DNA of 64,000 bases, taken from positions 62,001 to 126,000 of the forward strand of contig JAAFAB010000001.1 in NCBI GenBank assembly GCA_018222585.1, read 5' to 3'. The notes beneath the pieces are model-generated. The model was not told the origin of the DNA. It ran no database searches and was given only the letters and a program-made list of their open reading frames with translations. Numbering within the stretch: position 1 is the first letter of the stretch; every line of letters begins with the position of its first letter. This document shows, piece after piece, positions 1 through 8,419 of this stretch. The translations under genes were made by a program, and so were the position numbers. This DNA comes from Paracoccaceae bacterium (GTDB lineage Bacteria > Pseudomonadota > Alphaproteobacteria > Rhodobacterales > Rhodobacteraceae).

Positions 1-1330
1 CCAGGAGGCCGGCGGCATCGTCTGCCACGATCCCGAACAGGGCTTCAACTCGGCCCGCCGTTTCGGCTACGTGCGCGACAACTTCACCAGCCAGGACGTG
101 ATGCAGACCCTGCCCGGGCCGCTCGCCATCGGCCATGTGCGCTATTCCACCGCCGGCAAAAAGGCCGCGGTGATCCGCGACGTCCAGCCCTTCTTCGGCG
201 AGTTCTCCCGCGGCGGCGCGGCGATTGCCCACAACGGCAACATCACCAATGCCGACGCCCTGCGCCGCGAGCTGATCGAGCGCGGCTCGATCTTCCAGAG
301 CTCCAGCGACAGCGAATGCATCATTCACCTGATGGCGCGGAGCCTGCAGAAGGATATCCCGAGCCGCATGGAGGATGCCCTGCGCCGGGTCGAGGGCGCC
401 TTCTCGGTCATCGCCATGACCCGCACCAAGCTGATCGGCGTCCGTGACCCGCTGGGCGTGCGCCCGCTGGTGCTGGGAAAGGTGGCCGACGGCTACTGCC
501 TCTCCTCCGAGACCTGCGCGCTGGATATCATCGGCGCCGAGCTGGTGCGCGAGGTCGAGCCGGGCGAGATGGTGATCATCACCGAGGACGGCAAGGTCGA
601 GAGCCGCCATCCCTTCCGGCCCCAGCCGTCGAAATTCTGCATCTTCGAACATGTCTATTTCTCGCGTCCCGATTCGATCATCGGCGGCCGGTCCGTCTAC
701 GAGACCCGGCGCCAGATCGGCGTGGAACTGGCCCGCGAAAGCCCGGTCGATGCCGACCTGGTCTGTCCGGTGCCCGACAGCGGCACCCCGGCGGCCATCG
801 GCTTCAGCCAGGAAAGCGGCATCCCCTATGCCATGGGGATCATCCGCAATCAGTACATGGGCCGGACCTTCATCGAGCCGACCGAGCAGATCCGCAACAT
901 GGGCGTGCGCCTGAAGCTGAACGTCAACCGGGCGCTGATCCGTGGCAAGCGGGTGATCTTGGTCGATGACTCGGTGGTGCGCGGCACGACCTCGCGCAAG
1001 ATCAAGGAGATGATCCTGGATGCCGGCGCGGCCGAGGTGCATTTCCGCATCGCCTCCCCGCCGACCGCCTGGCCCTGCTTCTACGGCGTGGACACGCCCG
1101 AGCGCGAGAAGCTGCTGGCCGCGACCATGTCCGAAGAGGAAATGCGCGACCACCTGCAGGTCGACAGCCTCAAGTTCATCTCGCTGGACGGTCTCTACCG
1201 CGCGGTCGGCGAGGCGTCCGGGCGCAACGAGAGCTGCCCGCAGTATTGCGACGCCTGCTTCTCGGGCGAATACCCGGTGGCGCCCTCCGACCAGATCGAG
1301 AAGGGCTTCCAGCTGAAGGCAGCGGAATAA
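1..1330 (+). CDS. purF: Amidophosphoribosyltransferase, 5'-truncated by window start
   Basis: Glutamine PRPP amidotransferase, which makes 5-phosphoribosylamine from PRPP and glutamine in the first committed step of purine synthesis (cytosol). The reading frame is open from base 2 to the TAA at 1330, so the start and the N-terminal nucleophile cysteine lie outside the window. The PRPP-binding motif ILVDDSVVRGTT sits near bases 955-994. Cysteines in FCIFEHVYF, TAWPCFYG and YCDACFSG match the positions that bind a [4Fe-4S] cluster in the Bacillus subtilis-type enzyme, unlike the cluster-free E. coli type. It is followed by a strong hairpin terminator. Family assignment is secure; presence of the cluster is inferred from the cysteine pattern. 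Confidence 0.97.
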   Translation, partial: QEAGGIVCHDPEQGFNSARRFGYVRDNFTSQDVMQTLPGPLAIGHVRYSTAGKKAAVIRDVQPFFGEFSRGGAAIAHNGNITNADALRRELIERGSIFQSSSDSECIIHLMARSLQKDIPSRMEDALRRVEGAFSVIAMTRTKLIGVRDPLGVRPLVLGKVADGYCLSSETCALDIIGAELVREVEPGEMVIITEDGKVESRHPFRPQPSKFCIFEHVYFSRPDSIIGGRSVYETRRQIGVELARESPVDADLVCPVPDSGTPAAIGFSQESGIPYAMGIIRNQYMGRTFIEPTEQIRNMGVRLKLNVNRALIRGKRVILVDDSVVRGTTSRKIKEMILDAGAAEVHFRIASPPTAWPCFYGVDTPEREKLLAATMSEEEMRDHLQVDSLKFISLDGLYRAVGEASGRNESCPQYCDACFSGEYPVAPSDQIEKGFQLKAAE

Positions 1331-1348
1331 GCCTGCGACGGTCCAGAC

Positions 1349-1377
1349 AAAAGGCAGCCTCCGGGCTGCCTTTTTCG
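1349..1377 (+). terminator. Rho-independent terminator after purF
   Basis: An 8-bp perfect stem (AGGCAGCC / GGCTGCCT) with a 4-nt loop is followed by a T tract (TTTTTCG), 18 bases after the purF stop codon. The A run ahead of the stem means it could also act on the opposite strand. Confidence 0.85.
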
Positions 1378-1396
1378 TTTCGCCAGAGGTGGCCCG

Positions 1397-1461
1397 AGGT
1401 GGATTGGCATCCACCCTACTCCTGCCACCGCCGTCCGCGTAGGGTGGATGCCAATCCACCT
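1397..1461. repeat. REP/BIME-like double palindrome
   Basis: Two 23-nt arms (1397-1419 and 1439-1461) are perfect inverted repeats separated by 19 nt. Each arm also contains its own hairpin, GGTGGAT-TGGC-ATCCACC, so the element is a pair of small palindromes in opposite orientation. That is the architecture of REP/BIME elements in bacterial intergenic spaces. It lies between purF and a convergent small gene, where such elements commonly sit. Family membership is inferred from structure; copy number elsewhere in the genome is unknown. Confidence 0.75.
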
Positions 1462-1502
1462 TCCGGATCCGACGGGCACGGCGCGCTCCTCCCCCGACCG
1501 GG

Positions 1503-1769
1503 CTAGCCCAGTGCCTCGGGATGCCGCGAGGGCGTTCCGTTGAAGGTCCCAGGCTTCAGCGGGCACCCGGCGTGCCCCTTCCGATGCTCGAAATACGCCC
1601 GCTGCCCCGTGGTGCCTGCCTTATGGGCCCGGAATTGCCCATGGCATTGCGGACAGCGCAGCCTCGGCCTCGGATCCATCCCCAGGATATCGTCGACCGA
1701 GCGGGGCTCCCAGGTGGTCACGTCGCCACTGCGAACCTCAGCTTCGCAGAAATCTCTCTCATCTGTCAT
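1503..1769 (-). CDS. Small putative zinc-ribbon protein, unknown function
   Basis: Encodes 88 residues. The centre carries CPQC (about residues 39-42) followed by histidines in an FEHRKGHAGC stretch, so a Cys/His metal site built from CxxC plus a downstream His/Cys set is plausible. There is no signal peptide or membrane segment. I recognise the general look of short zinc-ribbon hypothetical proteins of alphaproteobacteria but cannot name a family. The chosen start is the ATG at 1769; no strong ribosome-binding site precedes it. It is convergent with purF, with the REP-like element and terminator between them. An overlapping plus-strand frame lacks any recognisable composition and was not preferred. 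Confidence 0.6.
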   Translation of the reverse strand: MTDERDFCEAEVRSGDVTTWEPRSVDDILGMDPRPRLRCPQCHGQFRAHKAGTTGQRAYFEHRKGHAGCPLKPGTFNGTPSRHPEALG

Positions 1770-1891
1770 GACGGGACGCTAGCCCGGACCTCTGCCGGCT
1801 GTAAAGCGTGACCCCGCCTGCCCGACCGCGTCCGCCTCGCCCTCCCGCCGCATCCCTGCTAGACCAAGGCAAAACCGAAAGGACCCGGCCC

Positions 1892-2425
1892 ATGACCCTC
1901 CTCGCCCTCGACGCCCGCTGGCGCCGCCTCCAGGACAAGTTCGGTGGCGTCTTCGACATCGGGTTCGAAATGCCCTCGGCCTGGCCGCATGCCGAACCTT
2001 CCGAAGAGGCGCCCGAGGTCAGCGCCGGCGAGGACCGCCTCGCCCCCGAGCTCTGCCGCCTCGGCGAAAGCCGCTTCCTGCACGCCATCCTGCCGCTGCC
2101 GATCCGCGGCGCCGAGGAGGTGCTCTACCTCGCCCCCTGGGTCGAGGTGCCGCCCGCCACCTTCTACGCCTATCTCGACCATATCTCCGAAGGCACTCCC
2201 TTCGCGCCCGGCGCGGCGACGCTGGCCAACGACCTGCCCCTCTTCCCCGGCAGCCTCGGCACCACCGTCAGCCTCGAACCCGGCGGAGAGGGCGCCCGGC
2301 CGCTGATCCTTGCAACCGATGGCCCCCTGGCCGAGGCCCAGGACGACGGTCTCTCGCTGGAACAGCTGATCGACCTCTACGAGGCGGCGGGACAGGATAT
2401 CCGGCAGGCTCTTGCCAGCGACTGA
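1892..2425 (+). CDS. DUF2199-like protein
   Basis: Encodes 177 residues. The ATG at 1892 is preceded by GAAAGGA at good spacing, so it is preferred over a GTG/ATG further upstream that would add a proline/arginine-rich leader. The body shows an LPLPIRG segment followed by a tryptophan-containing strand, an LANDLPLFPGSLGTT block and a late PLAEAQ block. This order matches what I recall for DUF2199 proteins (cytosolic, function unknown). No catalytic residues can be named. It stands alone between a convergent zinc-ribbon gene and a co-oriented small gene. Family call is moderate; reality of the gene is likely from the RBS and codon pattern. Confidence 0.7.
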   Translation: MTLLALDARWRRLQDKFGGVFDIGFEMPSAWPHAEPSEEAPEVSAGEDRLAPELCRLGESRFLHAILPLPIRGAEEVLYLAPWVEVPPATFYAYLDHISEGTPFAPGAATLANDLPLFPGSLGTTVSLEPGGEGARPLILATDGPLAEAQDDGLSLEQLIDLYEAAGQDIRQALASD

Positions 2426-2535
2426 GGCCAACCGGGCGGCAAGGCGCCGAGGGACGTGACGTCTCCGCCCCGCCCCCTTCCGCCGCCCCGCGTTCCATGA
2501 GAGGGGAAGCGCCGCAACCACGACGGAGCTTTCCC

Positions 2536-2781
2536 ATGGCCAATGATCCGGCCGCCCTCGCCACCCAGCAGGAGGCCCTGCCGCTGCGCGAACTGTCGCT
2601 GCTCGGCACCATGACCGGCCCTGCCGGCCCCGAGGCCCTGCTGCGCCTGCCCGGCGGCGACATCACCCGCGCCCGCCCCGGCGACACACTGGAGGGGGTG
2701 CAGATCACCGCCATCACCAATGGCGAGGTGCTGTTGCTGGCGCGCGGGCGCAGCTTCAGAATGACGCTGCCGGGAAGCTGA
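2536..2781 (+). CDS. Small protein of unknown function (81 aa)
   Basis: Encodes 81 residues starting at an ATG preceded by a weak ACGGAG. It has no N-terminal signal and no cysteines. The C-terminal half (LLGTMTGPAGPEALLRLPGG, then RARPGDTLEGVQITAITNGEVLLL) reads like a small beta-rich domain. Alternating hydrophobic strands and a PGD turn recall the homology region of type II secretion GspC or pilus PilP proteins, although no secretion genes are nearby. That resemblance is an impression, not a demonstrated homology. It lies 43 bases before the next SDR gene and may be co-transcribed with it. Confidence 0.6.
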   Translation: MANDPAALATQQEALPLRELSLLGTMTGPAGPEALLRLPGGDITRARPGDTLEGVQITAITNGEVLLLARGRSFRMTLPGS

Positions 2782-2824
2782 GCAGCCTCTTGACCGCCCC
2801 CGGCAAAAACCGCAAACCCGGGCC

Positions 2825-3484
2825 ATGAGCAACACGCAAATCTCCCCGCCCGTCGCCCTGGTCACCGGCGCCTCCCGTGGCCTCGGCGCCGCCCTGGCGC
2901 TGGAACTGGCGAAGACCCACCATGTCGTCGCCGTGGCCCGCACCGTCGGCGCGCTGGAGGAACTGGACGACCGCATCAAGGCCCAGGGCGGTGCCGCCAC
3001 GCTGGCACCGATGGACATCTGCCTGGCCCCGGCCATGGCGCAGCTCTGCCGCTCGATCCACGACCGCTGGGGCAGTGTCGCGCTCTGGGCCCATACGGCC
3101 ATCCACGCCGCGCCGCTGACACCCGCCGCCCATCTCGACGGCAAGGACTGGGCGAAATCGGTGGAAACCAACGTCACCGCCATGGGCCACCTTGTACCCT
3201 ACATCGCACCGCTCCTGGGGGCCGCCGGCCAGGCCCTCTTCTTCGAGGACGCCCCCGCCCCCGGCGCCAAGTTCTTCGGCGCCTACGGGGCGACCAAGGC
3301 GGCGCAGATCGCGCTGGCCCGCTCCTTCGCCGCCGAGACCGAGAAGACCGGCCCCCGCGTCCATGTCCTCTCCCCCCGACCGATGCCGACCGCCACCCGC
3401 GCCCGCTTCCACCCGGGCGAGGATCGCGCGAAACTCGCCGACCCCACGGCAGAGGCACAACGCCTCCTCTCCAGCCTCCCCTGA
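2825..3484 (+). CDS. Short-chain dehydrogenase/reductase family protein, partly degenerate active site
   Basis: A 219-residue Rossmann-fold protein. The nucleotide-binding TGASRGLG is at residues 14-21 and the YxxxK pair is present as Y154/K158. The catalytic serine strand, normally ending in SS, reads LFFED (about 138-142). The usual NNAG block is replaced by AHTA (about 90-93), so the active site is not canonical. It is somewhat shorter than the usual 240-260 residues. Substrate unknown. The gene is followed by a large hairpin repeat that could end its transcript. The fold call is firm; whether it is an active oxidoreductase is uncertain. Confidence 0.85.
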   Translation: MSNTQISPPVALVTGASRGLGAALALELAKTHHVVAVARTVGALEELDDRIKAQGGAATLAPMDICLAPAMAQLCRSIHDRWGSVALWAHTAIHAAPLTPAAHLDGKDWAKSVETNVTAMGHLVPYIAPLLGAAGQALFFEDAPAPGAKFFGAYGATKAAQIALARSFAAETEKTGPRVHVLSPRPMPTATRARFHPGEDRAKLADPTAEAQRLLSSLP

Positions 3485-3515
3485 GGCGGTATCGGGCCGC
3501 TCCCGCTGCCTCCGG

Positions 3516-3668
3516 CGGAGGTATGTTCAGCCCGGTGATGAGGCATGACGGCCCCCCGGAGAAGCACCCTCCTTTTGCGCCAGCAGCGTGCCACGCCCTT
3601 GGTGGAAAAGGAGGGTGCTTCTCCGGGCACCGCCTGCCTTGTTCATCACCAGGCCTCAAATACCTCCG
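3516..3668. repeat. Dispersed nested hairpin repeat, copy 1
   Basis: The outer arms GGAGGTA...GGTGATG (from 3517) and CATCACC...TACCTCC (ending about 3667) pair imperfectly. Inside them a perfect 22-bp inverted repeat (3555-3576 and 3606-3627, CCCGGAGAAGCACCCTCCTT core) encloses a 29-nt loop. CTTGTTCATCACCAGGC in the right arm is identical to the right arm of the copy near 14.5 kb. A G/C run follows on the right (GGGGGGCAGAGCCCCC), matching the hairpin that precedes the other copy. It fills most of the 318-bp gap (3485-3802) between the SDR gene and surE; I see no gene there. Confidence 0.75.
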
Positions 3669-3802
3669 GGGGACTCCGCGCGGCGGAGGGGGGCAGAGCC
3701 CCCTGCCCTTGAACCGCTGCCATCCCCGGCCAATCGCTTGCCCCCTCCGTCCCCCTCCCCTATGCAGGGCGCAAATCGACATTCCGGGGCGAGGGCAGGC
3801 AC

Positions 3803-4582
3803 ATGCGCATTCTGATCACCAATGACGACGGCATCAACGCGCCGGGTCTGCAGACTCTCGAGGCCATCGCCACCGAGCTTGCCGGCCCCGCGGGCGAGGT
3901 CTGGACCGTCGCGCCTGCCTTCGAGCAATCCGGCGTCGGTCACTGCATTTCCTATGCCCACCCTACTATGATCTCGCAGATGGGCGAGCGCCGCTTTGCC
4001 GCCGAGGGGTCACCCGCCGACTGCGTGCTGGCCGGCGTCCATGACGTGCTGGCGGGCCAGCAGATCGACCTGGTGCTGTCCGGCGTGAACCGGGGCAACA
4101 ACTCGGGCGAGAACGCGGTCTATTCCGGCACCCTCGGCGGCGCCATGGAGGGCGCGCTGCAGGGGCTGACCGCCATCGCCCTGTCGCAGTACTTCGGCCC
4201 CGGCAACGTGGCGCTGGACGATCCCTTCGAGGCCGCTGCCGCCCATGGCGCCGAGGTGGTGCGCCGCCTGCTGGCCCGGCACGCGCCGGTCGCCAGCGGC
4301 TATGCCACCTTCTACAACGTCAACTTCCCCGCCACCCCGGCGGCCGAGGTCAAGGGCATCAAGGTGGTGCCCCAGGGGCTGCGGCCCGATACCTCCTTCT
4401 CGGTCAGCGCCCAGACCTCGCCCTCGGGGCGGCGCTTCCTCTGGGCCCAGGGCGGCAACCAGCATGGGCAGGTGCCCGAGGGCTGCGACATCGCCGCCAA
4501 CCAGGCCGGCTTCGTCTCGGTGACCCCGATGCGGGCGGATCTGACCGCCCATGACCTTCTGGACACGCTCCAGGACCTGTAA
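3803..4582 (+). CDS. surE: 5'/3'-nucleotidase SurE
   Basis: A 259-residue SurE phosphatase that dephosphorylates nucleoside monophosphates with a divalent metal in the cytosol. The N-terminal NDDG metal motif is at residues 7-10. The characteristic [18 protein letters not shown] block is near residues 93-110, and length is typical. The ATG at 3803 follows GAGGGCAGG. It is the first gene of a surE-pcm-nlpD cluster, an arrangement widespread in proteobacteria and linked to stress survival and repair; the gamma-proteobacterial rpoS partner is absent, as expected for an alphaproteobacterium. High confidence. Confidence 0.97.
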   Translation: MRILITNDDGINAPGLQTLEAIATELAGPAGEVWTVAPAFEQSGVGHCISYAHPTMISQMGERRFAAEGSPADCVLAGVHDVLAGQQIDLVLSGVNRGNNSGENAVYSGTLGGAMEGALQGLTAIALSQYFGPGNVALDDPFEAAAAHGAEVVRRLLARHAPVASGYATFYNVNFPATPAAEVKGIKVVPQGLRPDTSFSVSAQTSPSGRRFLWAQGGNQHGQVPEGCDIAANQAGFVSVTPMRADLTAHDLLDTLQDL

Positions 4583-4673
4583 TTCCTTCGGGGGCGTCAC
4601 AAGCCTTTCCATGCGGCCCGGTTTGGGCAATCGTGCCGCAACGGCCCGAAAGGCCATGAAGGACTTTGCCCGC

Positions 4674-5330
4674 ATGAACCAGGACGAACTCGACATCGCG
4701 GAACGCAAGATGCAATTCCTCTTCGCGCTGCGCTCGCGCGGGGTGACCGACAAGCGCGTCCTCGAGGCCATGGAGAAGATCGACCGCGGAGCCTTCATCC
4801 GCGGCCTCTTCGCCGAACGCGCCTACGAGGACATGCCGCTGCCGATCTCCTGCGGGCAGACCATTTCCCAACCCTCGGTCGTCGGGCTGATGACCCAGGC
4901 GCTTGACGTGCAGCCGCGCGACAAGGTGCTGGAGGTCGGCACCGGCTCGGGCTACCAGGCCGCCGTGCTCAGCCAGCTGGCGCGGCGGGTCTATACCGTC
5001 GACCGCCACCCCCGGCTGGTGCGCGAGGCCAAGGCCGTGCTCGACTCCATGGGGCTGGTCAACGTGACCACCTTCGCCGCCGACGGCTCCTTCGGGCTGC
5101 CCGACCAGGCGCCCTTTGATCGCATTCTCGTGACCGCGGCGGCGGAAGACCCGCCCGGGCCGCTCTTGGCTCAGCTCAAGACGGGGGGTATCATGGTGCT
5201 GCCCGTCGGCCAGTCGGACACGGTTCAGAGCCTGATCCGCGTGCGCAAGACCGAAACCGGGCTGGACTACGACGAATTGCGCCCGGTGCGCTTCGTGCCG
5301 CTGGTCGAGGGGATGGGCAAGGACGGCTGA
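4674..5330 (+). CDS. pcm: Protein-L-isoaspartate O-methyltransferase
   Basis: A 218-residue SAM-dependent methyltransferase that repairs isoaspartyl residues in damaged proteins. The SAM-binding motif [13 protein letters not shown] and the [14 protein letters not shown] region typical of PCMT are both present. The start at 4674 is preferred because AAGGA (from 4659) lies at proper spacing; an in-frame ATG at 4656 would leave too little room for its own RBS, and a further upstream frame overlaps surE. It begins 91 bases after the surE stop and is followed by nlpD, so all three are probably co-transcribed. Confidence 0.95.
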   Translation: MNQDELDIAERKMQFLFALRSRGVTDKRVLEAMEKIDRGAFIRGLFAERAYEDMPLPISCGQTISQPSVVGLMTQALDVQPRDKVLEVGTGSGYQAAVLSQLARRVYTVDRHPRLVREAKAVLDSMGLVNVTTFAADGSFGLPDQAPFDRILVTAAAEDPPGPLLAQLKTGGIMVLPVGQSDTVQSLIRVRKTETGLDYDELRPVRFVPLVEGMGKDG

Positions 5331-5418
5331 TCTCCGCCGACCCGCTGGTGCGGCGCGCCGGTATCATATACCCGGCAGCAGACCCGGGAGGGACAGCCCC
5401 GACAAGAGGGGGCAGCGG

Positions 5419-6642
5419 ATGAGGATCGAACAGATGACCGGACAGAGACGCAGCCCGGCCCGCCTTCTGGCGGCCACCTGCCTCGTGGCCCTGGTGGCCG
5501 GATGCACCTTCGACAGCGACCTGCGGGGCGGGCTCGACGCCTTCTCGACGGCGGATGCGGCGCGCAGCGCGGCGGCGCCCAGGCCACAGCCCGACAATCG
5601 CGGCATCATCTCCTATCCCAACTACCAGGTCGCCGTGGCCCGTCGCGACGACCGTGTCGCCAACGTGGCGCAACGGATCGGCGCCGATCCGGCGGCCCTG
5701 GCGCGCTACAACGGCCTCGAGGTCGACTCCCTCCTGCGCGAGGGCGAGGTGCTTGCCCTGCCCTCCCGCGTCGCCGAACCCTCGCCCGCCACCGGCGCGG
5801 CAGGCACCGGCCCGATCGTCTCGCCCGGACAGGTCGACATCGCCTCGATGGCCGGCTCGGCCATCGACCGCGCCGCGGGCAACGAGGTCGCCGTCGCCAC
5901 CCTGCCCCCCGCCGCGCCGGGCGAACCCACCCGCCAGGTCGGCAACGAGCCGATCCGCCACCAGGTGCGGCGCGGCGAAACCGCCTATACGATCGCCCGC
6001 ACCTACGGCGTCTCGGTGCGGGCTCTGTCGGACTGGAACGGGCTGGACAGCCAGTTCACCATCCGCGAAGGGCAGTTCCTGCTGATCCCGCTGGTGGCCG
6101 AGAACGGCCAGGCCAGCGCCGCCCCCGCCCCGGTCGAGGCGCCCGGCTCGGGCTCCGCCACGCCGGTGCCGCCCTCGGCCTCGCAACCCCTGCCCGAGGA
6201 ACAGCCCCTCTCACAGTCCGCCGCCCAGGCGCAGGCCCAGGAAGACAAGCAGGACCTGGCGCCCGACCTCTCCTCGGAACAGAGCCAGGCCTCGACCCGG
6301 TTCGACTATCCTCTGCGCGGCCGCATCATCCGCGAGTACGAGAAGGGACGCAGCGACGGCATCGACCTGGCCGCCGATCCCGGCACCGCCGTGAAGGCCG
6401 CCGGGTCGGGCTCGGTCGCGGCGATCATCGAGGATACCGACAGCCGGGCGGTCATCGTGATCAAGCATGACGACAACCTGCTGACGCTCTATTCCAACGT
6501 CTCCTCGATCAGCGTCGCCAAGGGCGACAGCGTCAGCCGGGGCCAGAAGATCGCCCAGGTGCCCGGCGGCAGCGATGCCTACCTGCATTTCGAGGTCCGG
6601 CGCGGCCTCGATACCGTCAACCCGATGGATTACCTGCCCTGA
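5419..6642 (+). CDS. nlpD: NlpD-like LysM/M23 lipoprotein with degenerate peptidase site
   Basis: A 407-residue outer-membrane or periplasmic lipoprotein. The lipobox LVAGC gives Cys29. Two LysM-type peptidoglycan-binding segments lie near 70-116 and 181-224, followed by a low-complexity linker and a C-terminal LytM/M23 domain (about 295-405). Of the metal/catalytic residues, the Asp in GIDLAA (about 316) and the His in YLHFE (about 390) remain. The first His of HxxxD, the first His of the HxH motif (here Tyr389) and the His of the YxH strand (here LYSN) are missing. This pattern fits a non-hydrolytic amidase activator such as NlpD/EnvC rather than an endopeptidase. It completes surE-pcm-nlpD. 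Confidence 0.88.
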   Translation: MRIEQMTGQRRSPARLLAATCLVALVAGCTFDSDLRGGLDAFSTADAARSAAAPRPQPDNRGIISYPNYQVAVARRDDRVANVAQRIGADPAALARYNGLEVDSLLREGEVLALPSRVAEPSPATGAAGTGPIVSPGQVDIASMAGSAIDRAAGNEVAVATLPPAAPGEPTRQVGNEPIRHQVRRGETAYTIARTYGVSVRALSDWNGLDSQFTIREGQFLLIPLVAENGQASAAPAPVEAPGSGSATPVPPSASQPLPEEQPLSQSAAQAQAQEDKQDLAPDLSSEQSQASTRFDYPLRGRIIREYEKGRSDGIDLAADPGTAVKAAGSGSVAAIIEDTDSRAVIVIKHDDNLLTLYSNVSSISVAKGDSVSRGQKIAQVPGGSDAYLHFEVRRGLDTVNPMDYLP

Positions 6643-6644
6643 GC

Positions 6645-6671
6645 CGGAGAGGGGGCGCGACCCCCTCCGCT
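6645..6671. terminator. Candidate bidirectional terminator hairpin
   Basis: AGGGGG-CGCGA-CCCCCT lies between the convergent nlpD and caspase-like genes, directly after the nlpD stop. The stem is short and GC-rich and has no long T tract on either side, so it may act as a weak or Rho-assisted terminator. Confidence 0.45.
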
Positions 6672-6679
6672 GAGGCGCC

Positions 6680-8320
6680 CTAGCAGCGGATCCAGCGTTG
6701 CACCTGCCAGGAGACCCAGCCGGTGCCATAGGCCGTGCGCACCTGCAGCCAGTCCCCCGAGCGCGGGCCCAGAAGCTCCATCGCGGTGCCCGAGGGCATG
6801 TTGGCGAGGTTTGCCCCCGCCTTGCCGCCCGGCTGGCTGCGCAGGGTGAGCCAGGCATCGGGCGGACGCACGTCATCGACATGGCAGACCGGGTATTGCG
6901 GGCTCAGCGCGGCGAGGCGCCGGTCGGCCTCGGCGCGGTAGCGCCCCGAGGGCTGGGTGGCGAGATAGCGGCGGAAAGCCTCCGCCGTGCCCTGTGCCTG
7001 CGCGTCGCTCCAGGCGGCCTCATCCGCCTCCGTGGCGCGCAGCGTGCCCAGCATCTGCTCTGCCATCTCTCGGAAGGCACTGTCGGGATGGGCCGCGAGG
7101 AAACGCTGGTAGCCTTCGGCACTGTTGGCGGCCTGGGCCTGTTGCCAGTCGGCCATCTCGGCCTCGGCGCGCTCCCGCGTCTCCAGCTGCGCGATGGCCT
7201 GGGCGGCCTCGGTTGCGTAGGTGCCGCCCGGGTAGGCCGCCAGATATTGCTCGTAGTGGAACCGGGTGTTGCGGCGGGTGACATCCTGCCAGAAGGCCAG
7301 TTCCAGCGCCGCGGCGTCCACCGCCTGGGCCGCGGGCTGCGGCGCGGGCGCGGCGGCGGGCGCTGCCGTGACCTCGGGGCCGGCACAGACCGCCTCGCCG
7401 CCGCGCATCACCGAAGCCAGGCAGAACTCGTGCCGGGGCGAGCGGGAATAGTCCAGCTCCAGCTCCATCGAGGGATCCTGCCGCAGCCGGTTGCCCGTCC
7501 CCTCCATCGCCAGCGCCGCCACCTGGCCGTTCAGGCGCGGATGCAGGTCGCGCAGCCGGATCGCCGGGTTGGCCGAGAGTTCGCTGACCAGCACCCGGGT
7601 ATAGAGCGACAGGTTGACATCGGCTCCGTCGCTGTCCAGCCGCGCGATGCTCTCCTGCCCGCGCCGGGCCGAGTAGAAGATCGCCGTGCCATCGACCCGC
7701 GCCGGAACGAAGGAGGCCTCGGCGCCCACGCTCTTGCGGGCATTCGGGTCGATGTCGAAGGGCGCGTTGCGGCAGGCATCGTAGAAGACCACGATCCCCG
7801 CCGGATCGAAGATCTTGAGAATATCCAGAATGTCTTTTTCCAGACCGAACGCGCGGCGCTTGAAGAAGACGCCCCGCGCCCGGCTGTCGGAGGCGGAGAT
7901 ATCCGTCTGCATGTCCACCGGGACGATGTAGTTCTGGCTGTCGCCGTCGAAGGTCAGCCCGTGCCCGGAGTAATAGACCACCACTGTCGCCTGCTCGGCG
8001 AGCCCCTGGGCGAAGCTGTAGACCTCGTCCTCCAGCGTGCGGCGGTCGAGGTTCTCCAGCACGCGGATGTTCTCTTCGGGATAGCCCATGCCCCGGAACA
8101 GCGACAGCATCGCGCGGGCATCGTTGCGCGTCACCGGCAGATCGGCGATCACCTCGCTGTCGTAGTCCGAATTGGCGATGATCAGCGCGTAGCTGCGGGC
8201 CTGGGCGGCGGGGGCCACCTCTCCCCGCACGGCGACCTCCGAGAAGTTCTTGAACAGGACCTGGGCCGGCGCCTGAAGCGGCAGCAGGCAGAAACAGAGC
8301 GGGATCAGCAATCGCAGCAT
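6680..8320 (-). CDS. Secreted caspase-family (peptidase C14) protein with repeats and SH3-like domain
   Basis: A 546-residue protein with a signal peptide (cleavage probably after QAPAQ, residue 20). A caspase-like p20 domain (about 42-290) carries the catalytic His120 in YYSGHG and Cys183 in FYDACRN, so the His/Cys dyad is intact. A proline/alanine linker (about 335-355) is followed by three roughly 40-residue repeats, each with a W, a YL/FL-A..P and a hydrophobic end, resembling Sel1/TPR-like repeats. The C-terminus (about 490-546) looks like a bacterial SH3 domain. It is probably periplasmic. Bacterial orthocaspases cleave after basic residues in characterised cases; the target here is unknown. 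It stands alone, convergent with nlpD. Confidence 0.88.
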   Translation of the reverse strand: MLRLLIPLCFCLLPLQAPAQVLFKNFSEVAVRGEVAPAAQARSYALIIANSDYDSEVIADLPVTRNDARAMLSLFRGMGYPEENIRVLENLDRRTLEDEVYSFAQGLAEQATVVVYYSGHGLTFDGDSQNYIVPVDMQTDISASDSRARGVFFKRRAFGLEKDILDILKIFDPAGIVVFYDACRNAPFDIDPNARKSVGAEASFVPARVDGTAIFYSARRGQESIARLDSDGADVNLSLYTRVLVSELSANPAIRLRDLHPRLNGQVAALAMEGTGNRLRQDPSMELELDYSRSPRHEFCLASVMRGGEAVCAGPEVTAAPAAAPAPQPAAQAVDAAALELAFWQDVTRRNTRFHYEQYLAAYPGGTYATEAAQAIAQLETRERAEAEMADWQQAQAANSAEGYQRFLAAHPDSAFREMAEQMLGTLRATEADEAAWSDAQAQGTAEAFRRYLATQPSGRYRAEADRRLAALSPQYPVCHVDDVRPPDAWLTLRSQPGGKAGANLANMPSGTAMELLGPRSGDWLQVRTAYGTGWVSWQVQRWIRC

Positions 8321-8419
8321 CGGGGCCTCGCAGCGCGGTCAGGGCCCGGATCCGGCCCACGCCAAGGGTGACGCAGCGACAGGGCCCAGGTCAACTGCCG
8401 AAGGGTCTACCCCCAGCCC

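Noticed and set aside
6698-8371. Plus-strand frame of 557 codons opposite the caspase gene
   Set aside because: The minus-strand product has signal peptide and catalytic dyad; the opposite frame has only biased composition.
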